DNA from: Methanocorpusculum sp.
GTDB lineage: Archaea > Halobacteriota > Methanomicrobia > Methanomicrobiales > Methanocorpusculaceae
Length of the DNA: 64,000 bases
Direction: 5' to 3'
NCBI GenBank assembly: GCA_029987235.1
Contig: DALTWF010000001.1
Coordinates: 1 to 64,000 of the forward strand
This document shows, piece by piece, positions 24,404 through 34,280 of this stretch; within the stretch, counting starts at the first letter, position 1; every line of letters begins with the position of its first letter. The notes beneath the pieces are model-generated. The model worked only from the letters and a program-made list of their open reading frames with translations. It was not told the DNA's origin and did not search any database. The position numbers were made by a program, and so were the translations under genes.

Positions 24404-25087
24404 ATGACCATTGAGAAGAAATTTGTAGCAGACGGTGTCCGCAAGGTCCGTGTGCAAAAATACCTTAACAAGGAACTCAAGCGTGCAGGATACGGAGGTA
24501 TGGACATCGTCAGAACTCCGGTCGGCACCCAGGTCACTATCTTTGCAGAAAAACCGGGTCTTGTCATCGGTAAAGGCGGTAAACTTGTCCGTCAGATTAC
24601 TACTGACTTAACCGGCGAATTCGGCATCGAGGCACCGCAGGTCGAGGTTCAGCAGGTTCCGAACCCGAGCTTAAACGCTCAGATTATGGCAGAGAGACTT
24701 GCAAACGCACTCGAACGCGGATGGTACTTCAGAAAGGCAGGAACTTCTGTCATCCGCCGTGTTATGGATGCAGGAGCACTCGGCTGTGAGGTTATCATTG
24801 CAGGAAAATTAACCGGAGCACGTGCACGTGTTCAGAAGTTTGTCGAAGGCTACATTAAGCACTCCGGCGAACCGGCTGAATCCGTTGTAGTTACCGGTTA
24901 TGCAACCGCAGTGAAGAAGCTCGGTATCATCGGTGTTCAGGTTAAGATTGTCCCGCCGGGAGCAGTCCTTCCGGACCACTTTGAAATCCGTGCTGATGCC
25001 CACCCGGCCCCGGCAGAGCAGGATGTATTCGACGAGTTTGATGCAGAACTTGCAGGTGAACCCGACGTACCTGTCCAGGAGAACTAA
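24404..25087 (+). CDS. rps3: 30S ribosomal protein uS3
   Basis: A 227-aa S3. The KH domain is visible as IFAEKPGLVIGKGGKLVRQI at residues 46-65. The second domain contains ARVQKFVEGYIKHSGEP. An acidic C-terminal tail (about 205-227) is present. S3 sits at the mRNA entry site. It begins 2 bases after rpl22. Confidence 0.96.
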   Translation: MTIEKKFVADGVRKVRVQKYLNKELKRAGYGGMDIVRTPVGTQVTIFAEKPGLVIGKGGKLVRQITTDLTGEFGIEAPQVEVQQVPNPSLNAQIMAERLANALERGWYFRKAGTSVIRRVMDAGALGCEVIIAGKLTGARARVQKFVEGYIKHSGEPAESVVVTGYATAVKKLGIIGVQVKIVPPGAVLPDHFEIRADAHPAPAEQDVFDEFDAELAGEPDVPVQEN

Positions 25088-25089
25088 AC

Positions 25090-25296
25090 ATGGCAATCTT
25101 CAGAGCAAAAGAAATAGCCCAGTTTTCCGATGAGGAATTAAAAGAGAACAAGGAAAAACTTGAACTCGAATTAATCCAGAACTACGGAAAAGTAAGCGCC
25201 GGCGGAGCGCCGGAAAACCCCGGAAAGATCCGGGAAGTTCGCAGAACTATCGCACGCATTGCAACCGAGCAGAACAAGAGACAGCAGCAGGCATAA
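25090..25296 (+). CDS. rpl29: 50S ribosomal protein uL29
   Basis: A 68-aa L29, two helices: FSDEELKENKEKLELELIQN, then NPGKIREVRRTIARIATEQN and a Gln-rich end. In many archaea a SUI1 gene lies between L29 and the RNase P protein; here the two are separated by only 7 bases, so SUI1 is elsewhere. Confidence 0.95.
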   Translation: MAIFRAKEIAQFSDEELKENKEKLELELIQNYGKVSAGGAPENPGKIREVRRTIARIATEQNKRQQQA

Positions 25297-25303
25297 ATCT
25301 ATA

Positions 25304-25588
25304 ATGAGAACGGTATCGAACATTCTCCGCCACGAACTCATCGGCCTTGAGTGTTCGATACTCTCATCACCGAATGCCGCGGATGTCGGGATTTGTGGTT
25401 TCATCGTCGATGAAACCAGAAATACAATCCGGATAGAAACCTCCAAAGGTATTAAGACCTTTGAGAAACAATATAAGTTACTCCGGGTTACCCTTCCGGA
25501 CGGCACAAAGGTTAAAATAGACGGCAATGCTTTGTCTAATTCGCCAGTGCGTCGCGTAAACATGCGCGTTAAGGGGGGACGGAATTAG
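25304..25588 (+). CDS. rnp1: Ribonuclease P protein component 1 (Rpp29/Pop4)
   Basis: A 94-aa protein from the ATG at 25304, beginning [20 protein letters not shown]. The Sm-like barrel contains [18 protein letters not shown] and [20 protein letters not shown], typical of archaeal Rpp29. It is a subunit of RNase P, which trims tRNA 5' ends. Its place between uL29 and uS17 is the standard archaeal one. Confidence 0.93.
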   Translation: MRTVSNILRHELIGLECSILSSPNAADVGICGFIVDETRNTIRIETSKGIKTFEKQYKLLRVTLPDGTKVKIDGNALSNSPVRRVNMRVKGGRN

Positions 25589-25608
25589 AACTTTCGTTCT
25601 CAATGTCA

Positions 25609-25632
25609 GCAGGTCAATCCTAGGCGACCTGC
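25609..25632 (+). other. Hairpin between rnp1 and rps17
   Basis: GCAGGTC at 25609-25615 pairs perfectly with GACCTGC at 25626-25632 around a 10-base loop. The 61-base gap is one of the longest within the cluster, whose other gaps are mostly under 15 bases. It could be a processing site, a partial terminator or a protein-binding leader for rps17. Confidence 0.5.
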
Positions 25633-25649
25633 CACGAGGGTTAGAAAAT

Positions 25650-25976
25650 ATGGCAAGAAATATCGGCTTAAATGTTGCAGTTCCTGAAAAGGAATGCAAC
25701 GATGTAAATTGTCCGTTCCACGGCAGCTTACCGGTGCGCGGCCAGGTGATTACCGGTAAGGTCGTGAGCGAACGTATGCAGGGAACCGTAGTAGTAGAGC
25801 GCAGTTTCCTTCACAAGGTCGCAAAATATGACCGTTATGAGAAGAGAAACTCCCGCATTTCAGCACACATGGCTCCATGCCTCGAAGCAAAGATTGGCGA
25901 CGAGGTTAAAATTGCAGAGTGCAGACCATTGAACAAAACAACCTCTTACGTTGTTGTTGAGGTGACTCGCAAATGA
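25650..25976 (+). CDS. rps17: 30S ribosomal protein uS17
   Basis: A 108-aa S17 of the archaeal S11e type: [18 protein letters not shown] near the N-terminus and [20 protein letters not shown] in the OB fold. It binds 16S rRNA in the body. A GAGGG ribosome site lies 13 bases upstream. Its stop overlaps the rpl14 start by four bases. Confidence 0.96.
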   Translation: MARNIGLNVAVPEKECNDVNCPFHGSLPVRGQVITGKVVSERMQGTVVVERSFLHKVAKYDRYEKRNSRISAHMAPCLEAKIGDEVKIAECRPLNKTTSYVVVEVTRK

Positions 25977-26371
25977 GAGGATTAACTTCCAAAATCCCGC
26001 GTGCACTTCAGACGGGCTCAAAGATGGTTTGTGCAGACAACACGGGCGCACGTGTTGTTCAGATTGTATCTGTCTTCGGATACCACGGTGTCAAGAACCG
26101 GCAGCCGAAGATGGGACTTGGAGACCTTGCAACTGTTTCAGTTAAGAAAGGTACTCCGGATATGAAGAGAAAGCTCGTAATGGGCGTTGTCGTTCGTCAG
26201 AAGAAAGAGTTCCGCCGTCCGAACGGACTTCGTGTCTCCTTCGAAGAAAACGCAATGATTCTCTTAAATGAAAACCACGATCCACGTGGAACCGACATTA
26301 AAGGTCCGGTTGCACGTGAAGTTGCAGAGCGCTTCCCGAAAGTAGGCTCTATGGCAACTATCATTATCTAA
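25973..26371 (+). CDS. rpl14: 50S ribosomal protein uL14
   Basis: A 132-aa L14. [20 protein letters not shown] is the family signature near residues 15-34. The end [20 protein letters not shown] is also canonical. It forms an intersubunit bridge and is the docking site of eIF6. Confidence 0.97.
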   Translation: MRGLTSKIPRALQTGSKMVCADNTGARVVQIVSVFGYHGVKNRQPKMGLGDLATVSVKKGTPDMKRKLVMGVVVRQKKEFRRPNGLRVSFEENAMILLNENHDPRGTDIKGPVAREVAERFPKVGSMATIII

Positions 26372-26381
26372 GGTGAATAAC

Positions 26382-26747
26382 ATGGCAAGAATTTCAAGCA
26401 CTCAGCCCAGAAAGCAGCGGAAGTTCCGGTACAATGCTCCGATTCATGTAAAAGGCGCATTCTTACACGCACCTCTCGCAAGCGATCTCCGCGAAAAGTA
26501 TGGAAAGCGTTCTTTCCGTGTTGTTACCGGCGACACTGTCAAAGTAACCCGCGGTGAATTCAAAGGCACCGAAGGCGTTGTTGACAAAGTCGACGTCAAG
26601 AACACCAAAATCATGGTTCACGGTGTCTCCGTCAAGAAAGCAAACGGCGAAGATGTTCCAAGACCGGTTGACCCGTCCAAGATAATGATTACCAAACTCA
26701 ACACTAAAGATGCAAAGCGTGTTGCACGCCTCGAGGTGAAGGCATAA
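26382..26747 (+). CDS. rpl24: 50S ribosomal protein uL24
   Basis: A 121-aa L24 of the archaeal L26e type from the ATG at 26382 (MARISSTQPRKQRK). The KOW motif is VTGDTVKVTRGEFKGTEGVV. An AAGGTGA ribosome site lies 5-11 bases upstream. Its last base overlaps the eS4 start. Confidence 0.96.
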   Translation: MARISSTQPRKQRKFRYNAPIHVKGAFLHAPLASDLREKYGKRSFRVVTGDTVKVTRGEFKGTEGVVDKVDVKNTKIMVHGVSVKKANGEDVPRPVDPSKIMITKLNTKDAKRVARLEVKA

Positions 26748-27466
26748 TGACCAGAACCAAGAGAATGTCCGCACCGGCAGAATGGCAGCTTGCCCGCAAG
26801 GAGCACAAATATGTTGTTTCCGTTGCAGCAGGTCCGCACGATGGTTCAGCCCTTCCAATCGGTGTCTGGCTCCGTGACCACATGCACCTTGCAGAAAACA
26901 CCAAAGAAGTCAGAAAGATTCTTCACGAACGCCAGGTTGTCTTAAACGGTCACATCGTTACCGATGAGCACCTTGGAATCGATGTCTTTGATGTTATCAG
27001 TTTCCCGAAACTCAACAAGCACTATCTCATTCTTGTTGATGAGAAGGGAAGACAGAACCAGTATGAAATCTCCGAGGAGACTGCAAAGGTTCAGCTCGTT
27101 AAGGTTGCAAACAAGACCACTATCAAAGGCGGCAAGACCCAGATTAACTTAACCTCTGGTGCAAACTTCATCGGCGAAAATACCTACAACGGCAAAGACT
27201 CCCTTGTCATCGGCATAAACGGTGACGACCGCTTTGCAGTTCAGCAGCACTTCCCGTTCGCAGTCGGAAACATGGCCATCATCATTGGCGGTCAGCACAC
27301 TATGAAGACCGGAAAGATTTCCAAGATTTACACTCAGCCCTCCTCTCTTCCGAACCGTGTCATCCTGGAGGATGCAAACGGCAACGAACTTGAGACTATC
27401 GAGGACTACGTTTATGTCATTGGAACCACCGAGTCCATCCTCAAATCCTGGGGTGTTGACGCATGA
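26747..27466 (+). CDS. rps4e: 30S ribosomal protein eS4
   Basis: A 239-aa eS4, found only in archaea and eukaryotes. It starts MTRTKRMSAPAEW, has an S4-type RNA-binding segment (RKILHERQVVLNGHIVTDEH) and a KOW-like part near AIIIGGQHTMKTGKISKI. Starts within the rpl24 stop (TAATG). Confidence 0.96.
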   Translation: MTRTKRMSAPAEWQLARKEHKYVVSVAAGPHDGSALPIGVWLRDHMHLAENTKEVRKILHERQVVLNGHIVTDEHLGIDVFDVISFPKLNKHYLILVDEKGRQNQYEISEETAKVQLVKVANKTTIKGGKTQINLTSGANFIGENTYNGKDSLVIGINGDDRFAVQQHFPFAVGNMAIIIGGQHTMKTGKISKIYTQPSSLPNRVILEDANGNELETIEDYVYVIGTTESILKSWGVDA

Positions 27467-27978
27467 CCGACATGCAGACTCCGTACGTTGCAAAAGTCGT
27501 TGTCCACATGGGCGTCGGCGAAGCAGGAGAGAGGCTTGTCAATGCTGAAAACATTATGTCCGACCTCACATACGGTTCTAAACCAATCCGTTCCTACGCA
27601 AAGAACACCCTTCCGGCATTCGGTATCCGCAGAGGACAGCCGATTGGATGCAAGGTTACTCTTCGCGGACAGAAAGCAGTAGATTTCCTTACTGTTGCAT
27701 TAAAGACCTATGCAATCGAGCACGTCTTACATGCACGTCAGTTCGATGCAACTGGAAACTTCGGTTTCGGTATCGAAGAACACACCGACTTCCCGGGTCA
27801 GGCATATGATCCGAAGATTGGTATCTATGGTATGGATATCATTGCAGTCGTCGAGAAGAAAGGAACCAGAACCGCACGCAGAAAGATCCAGCAGAAGAAA
27901 CTCAACAGCAAACTTCACGTTTCCCGTGAGGAATCCATGAAGTACGTTACTGAGACTTTCGGAATTGAGGTAGAATAA
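27463..27978 (+). CDS. rpl5: 50S ribosomal protein uL5
   Basis: A 171-aa L5, binding 5S rRNA in the central protuberance. [20 protein letters not shown] and [19 protein letters not shown] are canonical, and [20 protein letters not shown] matches the archaeal form. Overlaps rps4e by four bases. Confidence 0.96.
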   Translation: MTDMQTPYVAKVVVHMGVGEAGERLVNAENIMSDLTYGSKPIRSYAKNTLPAFGIRRGQPIGCKVTLRGQKAVDFLTVALKTYAIEHVLHARQFDATGNFGFGIEEHTDFPGQAYDPKIGIYGMDIIAVVEKKGTRTARRKIQQKKLNSKLHVSREESMKYVTETFGIEVE

Positions 27979-27979
27979 A

Positions 27980-28150
27980 ATGGCAGCAAAAGACAACGGC
28001 AAAGTCCAGCAGAAAAAGTATGGCCGTGGTGCAAACCAGTGCCAGCTTTGCGGACGCAAGCAGGGCCTTGTACGCAGATATGGAATCTACCTCTGCCGCC
28101 AGTGCTTCCGCGAGTGGGCACCCACCATGGGATTTAAGAAGATGAACTAA
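27980..28150 (+). CDS. rps14: 30S ribosomal protein uS14, zinc-ribbon form
   Basis: A 56-aa protein read directly from the sequence, starting one base after rpl5 ([17 protein letters not shown]) and ending GFKKMN. It has two Cys pairs, CQLC and CRQC, which form the zinc ribbon of the archaeal S29e type. The size and position between uL5 and uS8 are standard. It is easy to miss because of its length. Confidence 0.95.
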   Translation: MAAKDNGKVQQKKYGRGANQCQLCGRKQGLVRRYGIYLCRQCFREWAPTMGFKKMN

Positions 28151-28164
28151 GGAGGAGAGGAAAT

Positions 28165-28557
28165 ATGACAAAACAGAATCCTATCGCTGACGCAATGAGC
28201 GCAATTAAGAATGCCGGTGACACTGGCAAACTGAAAGTGACCGTTGAGCCCGCAAGCCGCCTCTTTGGTGACATGCTTAATGTAATGAAGGAATACGGAT
28301 ACATCGCAGCATACGAGAAAGTTGACGACGGAAGAGGAGGTCAGTTTGAGATTACTCTTACCGGCGGTATCAACAAGTGTGGTGTCATCACTCCGCGTTT
28401 CTCCGTAAAAGTCGCAGAACTCGAAGACTGGGAAATGAGATACTTACCCGGAAAGGGATTCGGAATTATCATTCTGACTACTTCCAAGGGTGTCATGTCC
28501 CATGAACAGGCACGTAAGCTCGGTATCGGTGGCGAGCTTTTAGGATACGTCTACTAA
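28165..28557 (+). CDS. rps8: 30S ribosomal protein uS8
   Basis: A 130-aa S8. NPIADAMSAIKNAGDTGK at the N-terminus and TSKGVMSHEQARKLGIGGEL at the C-terminus are signatures. A very strong ribosome site, AAGGAGGAGAGG, spans 28149-28160, overlapping the rps14 stop. Confidence 0.97.
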   Translation: MTKQNPIADAMSAIKNAGDTGKLKVTVEPASRLFGDMLNVMKEYGYIAAYEKVDDGRGGQFEITLTGGINKCGVITPRFSVKVAELEDWEMRYLPGKGFGIIILTTSKGVMSHEQARKLGIGGELLGYVY

Positions 28558-28567
28558 GGTGATTGCA

Positions 28568-29092
28568 ATGTACGAACAGAAATGTGTAATCCCCGCAGGC
28601 GTAACCGTTTCCTTTGACGGTGACAATGTAACCGTTAAGGGCAAAAAGGGCGAACTCACCCGCAGAATGTTCCACCCGGCAATCAAACTGTCTGTCGAGG
28701 ATGGTCACTTTGTCGCACAGACTGAGTCTGTAAGACGCAGTGTTAAAGCACTTGTCGGAACCTATACCGCTTTAGTCAAGGTTATGGGTCACGGTGTTTC
28801 TGAGGGCTACGAATATCACATGAAGATTGTATATAACCACTTCCCGATTCAGGTCAAGGTCAACCCGACTGAAGTCGTTATCGGCAACTTCCTTGGTGAG
28901 AAGCAGGCACGTATCGCAAAGATTGTTGAAGGTGTCAAGGTTAAACTCCAGGGCGATGAGCTCATCTTAACCGGAATCAACCGTGAAACCATCGGCAACA
29001 CTGCAGCAAATATTGAACAGGCATGCAAAGTCCGCAACCGGGATCCGCGTGTTTTCCAGGATGGTATCTACCTTACCAGCAGAGGTGCTTAA
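28568..29092 (+). CDS. rpl6: 50S ribosomal protein uL6
   Basis: A 174-aa L6 from the ATG at 28568 (MYEQKCVIPAGV); a GTG at 28559 lies inside the AAGGTGAT ribosome site and is rejected. Two related L6 domains are present, the first with NVTVKGKKGELTR, the second with VNPTEVVIGNFLGEKQARI, and NRDPRVFQDGIYL near the end is typical of archaea. Confidence 0.95.
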   Translation: MYEQKCVIPAGVTVSFDGDNVTVKGKKGELTRRMFHPAIKLSVEDGHFVAQTESVRRSVKALVGTYTALVKVMGHGVSEGYEYHMKIVYNHFPIQVKVNPTEVVIGNFLGEKQARIAKIVEGVKVKLQGDELILTGINRETIGNTAANIEQACKVRNRDPRVFQDGIYLTSRGA

Positions 29093-29094
29093 AC

Positions 29095-29595
29095 ATGGTA
29101 TCTGAAATCAAGAGATTACTCAAAGCCCGTGAGGCAAAGAGAGCAAACTTCTACCGTCAGACCCTCCAGACCAAAGTAAAGCTCGCTGACACCTGGAGAA
29201 GACCAAGAGGTCTGCACTCCAAGCAGCGGATGTACTTCCAGGCAAAGGGCGCACACCCGCAGACCGGTTTCGGTTCTCCGAAGGCAGTTCGCGGATTCCA
29301 CCCGAGCGGATACCGTGAAGTTCTTGTCTTCACTACAGCAGAACTCGCAGATGTTGACCCGGCAACCACCGCAGTCAGAATCGGCGCATCTGTTGGCGGA
29401 GCAAAACGCGCAGCAATCCAGACTGAAGCTGAAAAACTCGGCATCAAGATCTTAAACAAGAAAGAGATTGCAGCACCTGTCAAGGTTGAAGCAGCACCGG
29501 CCCTAGTCGAAGAACCGAAGGCAGAAGATAAGAAAGCAGCCAAGAAGACTGCAAAGAAAGCACCGGCTAAGAAAGAGGTGAAGAAGAATGACTGA
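29095..29595 (+). CDS. rpl32e: 50S ribosomal protein eL32 with Ala/Lys-rich tail
   Basis: A 166-aa protein from the ATG at 29095 (MVSEIKRLLKAREAKR). The core has WRRPRGLHSKQRMYFQAKG and the FHPSGYREVLVF motif. Residues about 128-166 form a low-complexity Ala/Lys/Glu tail (AAKKTAKKAPAKK) longer than in most relatives. It overlaps the eL19 start by eight bases. Archaeal and eukaryotic only. Confidence 0.94.
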   Translation: MVSEIKRLLKAREAKRANFYRQTLQTKVKLADTWRRPRGLHSKQRMYFQAKGAHPQTGFGSPKAVRGFHPSGYREVLVFTTAELADVDPATTAVRIGASVGGAKRAAIQTEAEKLGIKILNKKEIAAPVKVEAAPALVEEPKAEDKKAAKKTAKKAPAKKEVKKND

Positions 29596-30040
29596 TTTAG
29601 CATCACAGCGCAGACTTGCAGCAGCCGTTCTCGGATGCGGTGAGAACCGTGTCTGGTTCAACCCGGAGAAACTTTCTGACATTCAGAATGCAATGTCCCG
29701 TGAAGATATCCGCAACCTCATTGCAGACGGCGCAATTTCCACTCATCAGAAGCAGGGTATTTCCCGCGGAAGAGCACGGGTAAGAGACCAGAAACGTTCT
29801 TACGGTCACATCAAAGGAACCGGACGCAGATTCGGTGCCAAGGGCGCCCGCACTCCATCCAAAGAGCAGTGGATCAAAAAGATTCGTGCACAGCGCCGCG
29901 AGCTTCGTGCTCAGCGTGATGCAGGAACTATCACTGCAACCGAATACCGCAGACTCTACCGCCGCGCAGCCGGTGGTCAGTTCAGAAACGTTGCTCACAT
30001 GAAGACTCAGATTGAGCTCGTTACCTCCCGGAGGGACTAA
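29588..30040 (+). CDS. rpl19e: 50S ribosomal protein eL19
   Basis: A 150-aa eL19: LASQRRLAAAVLGCGENRVW at the N-terminus and the basic region KQGISRGRARVRDQKRSYGH. Archaeal/eukaryotic-specific. The start lies within the eL32 end, so translation is coupled. Confidence 0.96.
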   Translation: MTDLASQRRLAAAVLGCGENRVWFNPEKLSDIQNAMSREDIRNLIADGAISTHQKQGISRGRARVRDQKRSYGHIKGTGRRFGAKGARTPSKEQWIKKIRAQRRELRAQRDAGTITATEYRRLYRRAAGGQFRNVAHMKTQIELVTSRRD

Positions 30041-30043
30041 ACT

Positions 30044-30568
30044 ATGGCAACTAATGGAAGATACTTTGTTCAGTTCAGAAGACGCCGGGAAGGCAAGACT
30101 GACTACTACCAGCGCCAGCGGTTAATTGTCTCCGGCGAGAACCGTATGGTTATCCGCAAGACCAACCGTCATATCATCATTCAGCTTGTTGCTGCAAAGA
30201 TGGAAGGCGACTACACGCTCGTTGCTGTAAACAGCAAAGAACTTGAGTCCTACGGATACAAGGGATACCTTGGAAACACCCCGGCAGCCTACCTTACCGG
30301 CATGCTGTTCGCTGTCCGCGCAAAGAAAGCAGGATACGAGAACGGTATTGCAGATATCGGACTGCAGGTTGCATCTGTTGGTGCACGTGTGTTTGCAGCA
30401 ATTAAAGGTGCTGTTGAGGCTGGATTCGAAGTTCCGGTCGGAGAAGATATTCTTCCGGACGACGACCGCTGCAATGGTTCTGTTATTGCAGAATATGACG
30501 ACCGCTTCAAGGGCCTCAAGGAAAATGTTGAGGCAACCAAGAAGGCAATTATGAAGGAGCTGGAGTAA
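30044..30568 (+). CDS. rpl18: 50S ribosomal protein uL18
   Basis: A 174-aa archaeal L18 (L5e type) that binds 5S r[23 protein letters not shown] at the start and [20 protein letters not shown] in the centre. A GGAGGG ribosome site lies about 9 bases before the ATG. Confidence 0.96.
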   Translation: MATNGRYFVQFRRRREGKTDYYQRQRLIVSGENRMVIRKTNRHIIIQLVAAKMEGDYTLVAVNSKELESYGYKGYLGNTPAAYLTGMLFAVRAKKAGYENGIADIGLQVASVGARVFAAIKGAVEAGFEVPVGEDILPDDDRCNGSVIAEYDDRFKGLKENVEATKKAIMKELE

Positions 30569-30569
30569 A

Positions 30570-31187
30570 ATGGCTTACGAACAGGAGGAATGGGTTCCGG
30601 TAACCGGTCTTGGCAAGAAAGTCATGGCAGGGGAATTTGCAAACTTCGATGAAGTTCTTGCATACGGGGTCCCAATCAAAGAGGCAGGAATTGTTGACGC
30701 AATGCTGCCGGATCTTGTTGACGAAGTTCTCTGTATTGATATGATGCAGCGTATGACTGACTCCGGACGCCGTATTAAATTCCGGGCTGTCGTTGTAATC
30801 GGCAACAAGGATGGATATATCGGATTCGGTCAGGGCAAAGATGTCCAGGTCGGAACTGCAATCAAGAAGGCAATCACCGCTGCAAAACTCTCTATTGTTA
30901 AGGTAAAGAGAGGATGCGGTTCCTGGGAATGCGGCTGCGGTCAGAAGCACTCTGTTCCGTGGGAAGTTACCGGTAAGGCAGGCTCTGTCACCGTTACTTT
31001 AAAGCCGGCACCGAAGGGAATCGGTCTTGTGACTGGTGATGTCGGTAAGAAAGTACTTGCACTTGCAGGTATTCATGATGTCTGGGTAATGACCAGCGGT
31101 CAGACCAGAACCACTCTGAACTATGCAAAGGCAACCTACGATGCACTTCGTGCAACAAATGAAATCAGAATCGGAGGCAGAGACTAA
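30570..31187 (+). CDS. rps5: 30S ribosomal protein uS5
   Basis: A 205-aa S5 of the archaeal S2e type. [20 protein letters not shown] is the dsRNA-binding-like segment, [18 protein letters not shown] is the Cys-containing archaeal/eukaryotic insert, and [20 protein letters not shown] follows. Last base overlaps the rpl30 start. Confidence 0.96.
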   Translation: MAYEQEEWVPVTGLGKKVMAGEFANFDEVLAYGVPIKEAGIVDAMLPDLVDEVLCIDMMQRMTDSGRRIKFRAVVVIGNKDGYIGFGQGKDVQVGTAIKKAITAAKLSIVKVKRGCGSWECGCGQKHSVPWEVTGKAGSVTVTLKPAPKGIGLVTGDVGKKVLALAGIHDVWVMTSGQTRTTLNYAKATYDALRATNEIRIGGRD

Positions 31188-31648
31188 TGTACGCAGTAGT
31201 TCAGGTCAGAGGTGTGGTTAACACCCGCCGTGACATTAAAGAAACTCTGAAAATGCTCAGACTCCACCACATCAACCACTGTGTCTTAGTTCCGGAAACT
31301 CCGGAATACCTTGGTATGATTCGCAAGGCAAAAGATTTCATCGCATTCGGTGAAGTCGATGCAGCAACTCTTGCAACCATCCTTGAGACCAGAGGAAGAC
31401 TTACCGGCAACAAGCCGTTAACTGATGAATACGTCAAGGCAAACACCAAGTACGCAACCATTGCAGACCTTGCAGCAGCAATTATCAATGGCGAGCTTCG
31501 CATGAAAGACGTCCCCGAACTTAAGCCTGTGCTTCGTATGCACCCGCCAAGAAAGGGATATAAGTCTACAAAGCGTACATATGTACAGGGCGGTGCCCTT
31601 GGATACTACGGCAAGGAGATTAATGAACTCCTTGTAAAAATGAGGTAA
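31187..31648 (+). CDS. rpl30: 50S ribosomal protein uL30
   Basis: A 153-aa L30 of the long archaeal L7e type: VVQVRGVVNTRRDIKETLKM, LRLHHINHCVLVPETPEYLG and an extended C-terminus ending in RMHPPRKGYKSTKRTY plus GALGYYGKEINELL. Confidence 0.96.
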   Translation: MYAVVQVRGVVNTRRDIKETLKMLRLHHINHCVLVPETPEYLGMIRKAKDFIAFGEVDAATLATILETRGRLTGNKPLTDEYVKANTKYATIADLAAAIINGELRMKDVPELKPVLRMHPPRKGYKSTKRTYVQGGALGYYGKEINELLVKMR

Positions 31649-31653
31649 GTAAC

Positions 31654-32079
31654 ATGCCAGTAAATAAGCGTTCAAAGTTCCGGGGTACCCGCACTTGCGG
31701 CGGAGGTACTCACAAGAACCGCCGCGGAGCAGGTAACCGCGGAGGCCGCGGAGCAGCAGGATGGAGAGACCATAACTTCACCCGCTTCTACTTCTTAGGC
31801 AGAACCGAGGGTAAGCACGGATTCGTCTGCAAGACTTCCTATTCCTGGGAAGTCCTTGACATCGGTGACATTGACCAGATGGTTGATGACCTCGTTGCAC
31901 GCGGTATCGCAACTGCAAACGGTGACGTAATCACTCTTGACGCTGCTGAAATCGGTGTTGAGAAGATCCTTGGCGGTGGCCAGGTCACTCACAAATTCGA
32001 CATCACTGCAGAGGCTTTCTCTGAGAGTGCTGTTGCAAAAATTGAGGAGAAAGGCGGAAACGCCATCTTCTCCGAATAA
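31654..32079 (+). CDS. rpl15: 50S ribosomal protein uL15
   Basis: A 141-aa L15. The Gly/Arg-rich N-terminus (RGTRTCGGGTHKNRRGAGNR) wraps rRNA; the C-terminal half holds KILGGGQVTHKFDITAEAFS, the family signature. secY follows after 16 bases. Confidence 0.96.
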   Translation: MPVNKRSKFRGTRTCGGGTHKNRRGAGNRGGRGAAGWRDHNFTRFYFLGRTEGKHGFVCKTSYSWEVLDIGDIDQMVDDLVARGIATANGDVITLDAAEIGVEKILGGGQVTHKFDITAEAFSESAVAKIEEKGGNAIFSE

Positions 32080-32095
32080 ATTTTAGGTATAACTC

Positions 32096-33529
32096 ATGGG
32101 ACAACTGTTAGATCGAATGGAACCACTGCTGGCAAGAATGCCGACAGTTAAGCCGCCGGAGGGTCACGTACACTTCAAAAACAAGTTACTGTGGACTCTC
32201 GGAGTTCTGCTTATATACTTTGCATTAACCAATATCCCGCTCTTCGGGCTTGGCGGCAATGCAACAGATATGTTTGAGTACTACCGTGCATTACTTGCCG
32301 GTACCAGCGGTACTCTGATGCATTTAGGTATCGGACCTATCGTTACCGCATCTATCGTGCTGCAGCTCTTGCGCGGAGCAGATCTGATTAAGATTAATAC
32401 ATCTGATCAGCGCGGTCAGGTTCTGTATATGGGTCTGCAGAAGCTCCTTATCTTCCTGATGATTATTATCGAGGCCGTTCCGAACTTATTCGGATGGATG
32501 ACTCCGGATCCAACCCTTTTCGGCGGAAACACTGCATTAGTTACATTCCTGCTCTTCCTGCAGATTTGTATCGGCGGTGTTCTCATCATGTTCATGGATG
32601 AGGTCGTTTCCAAATGGGGTATCGGCTCTGGTGTCGGTCTTTTCATCGTAGCGGGAGTTGCCCAGGGTCTTGTTAACGGTCTGTTTAACTGGGAAGTTAC
32701 CGCAGGTGGTGACGGTTATCCGACTGGTTTCTTCCCGCGGTTAGTCATGGTTTTAATGGATGGAAAGGATTTCATCAGTTACTTTGGTCTGTATATCCTG
32801 GCACTCATTACAACTGTTGTGCTGTTCTTTGTGATTGTTTACGTTGAGTCTACGAGAATTGAGATTCCGCTCGCTCACGCAAATGTCCGCGGAGCACGTT
32901 CCAGATTCCCGGTTAAACTTGTATATGCCAGTGTTTTACCGATGATTTTAGTGCGTGTGCTTCAGGCAAACGTTCAGATGATTGGTATGATTCTGTCCCG
33001 TGCAGGTATCAATGTCCTTGGAGAATTCAACGGAACCCAGCCGGTAAACGGTTTAATGTGGTTCCTTGCACCAATCAACCAGCCTCAGGACTGGATGTGG
33101 TGGTTAAACGACTTCACCGGTGCTGGTCATGCAGTATGGGAAGTTCTGGTTCGTTTAGGCATTGATATCTGTGTCATGGTCTTTGGCGGCGCACTGTTCG
33201 CAATCTTCTGGGTTAAGACTGCAGGTCTTGATTCCAAGCATGTTGCAGCACAGATTCAGCGTTCCGGTATGCAGATTCCGGGTTACCGCAGAAGCCCTGC
33301 AGTACTCGAGAGATATTTAGACAGATATATTCCGCGTGTCACCGTTATTGGTGGTGTGTTCATCGGTTTGTTGTCCGTTGCGGCCAACATGCTCGGTATC
33401 ATTGGTTTCGTTGGTGGTACCGGTCTGTTACTGACGGTTTCGATTATCTACCGTCTGTATGAACAGATTGCCAATGAACAGATGATGGAAATGTATCCGT
33501 TCATGCGCGGTTTCTTCAACAAAGAATAA
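32096..33529 (+). CDS. secY: Preprotein translocase subunit SecY (Sec61 alpha)
   Basis: A 477-aa membrane protein with ten predicted helices, the pore of the Sec channel. ISDQRGQ-type cytoplasmic loop (KINTSDQRGQVLYMGLQK), the MDEVVSKWGIGSGVGLFI helix 4-5 region, and VESTRIEIPLAHANVRGAR with the ribosome-binding basic loop are visible. It closes the ribosomal cluster and is followed by a stem-loop and T-run at 33545-33588. Confidence 0.97.
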   Translation: MGQLLDRMEPLLARMPTVKPPEGHVHFKNKLLWTLGVLLIYFALTNIPLFGLGGNATDMFEYYRALLAGTSGTLMHLGIGPIVTASIVLQLLRGADLIKINTSDQRGQVLYMGLQKLLIFLMIIIEAVPNLFGWMTPDPTLFGGNTALVTFLLFLQICIGGVLIMFMDEVVSKWGIGSGVGLFIVAGVAQGLVNGLFNWEVTAGGDGYPTGFFPRLVMVLMDGKDFISYFGLYILALITTVVLFFVIVYVESTRIEIPLAHANVRGARSRFPVKLVYASVLPMILVRVLQANVQMIGMILSRAGINVLGEFNGTQPVNGLMWFLAPINQPQDWMWWLNDFTGAGHAVWEVLVRLGIDICVMVFGGALFAIFWVKTAGLDSKHVAAQIQRSGMQIPGYRRSPAVLERYLDRYIPRVTVIGGVFIGLLSVAANMLGIIGFVGGTGLLLTVSIIYRLYEQIANEQMMEMYPFMRGFFNKE

Positions 33530-33544
33530 ACGCATTGTTTGTCT

Positions 33545-33588
33545 CTGAGGGGAAAAAACCCCTCAGGTTATACCTTTTCGCCTTTTTT
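33545..33588 (+). terminator. Stem-loop plus T-run terminator after secY
   Basis: CTGAGGGG at 33545-33552 and CCCCTCAG at 33559-33566 form a perfect 8-bp stem with a six-A loop; a run of six T follows at 33583-33588. This marks the end of the ribosomal/secY transcript, and adkA has its own promoter beyond. Confidence 0.65.
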
Positions 33589-33640
33589 GCAGTAATTTTC
33601 TTTTATCATTTCTGCCCGTAAAACCCTGCAACTGTAAACA

Positions 33641-33650
33641 TTTAATATAG
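33641..33650 (+). promoter_or_regulatory. TATA box for the adkA operon
   Basis: TTTAATATAG lies about 50 bases before the adkA ATG, leaving a leader of some 25-35 bases that includes the ribosome site AAGGGAGA (about 33685-33692). Confidence 0.5.
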
Positions 33651-33685
33651 TTACGAACCAACATTAACATACTATCTTTCCATAA

Positions 33686-34273
<588 letters not shown>

Positions 34274-34280
34274 ACAGGTT

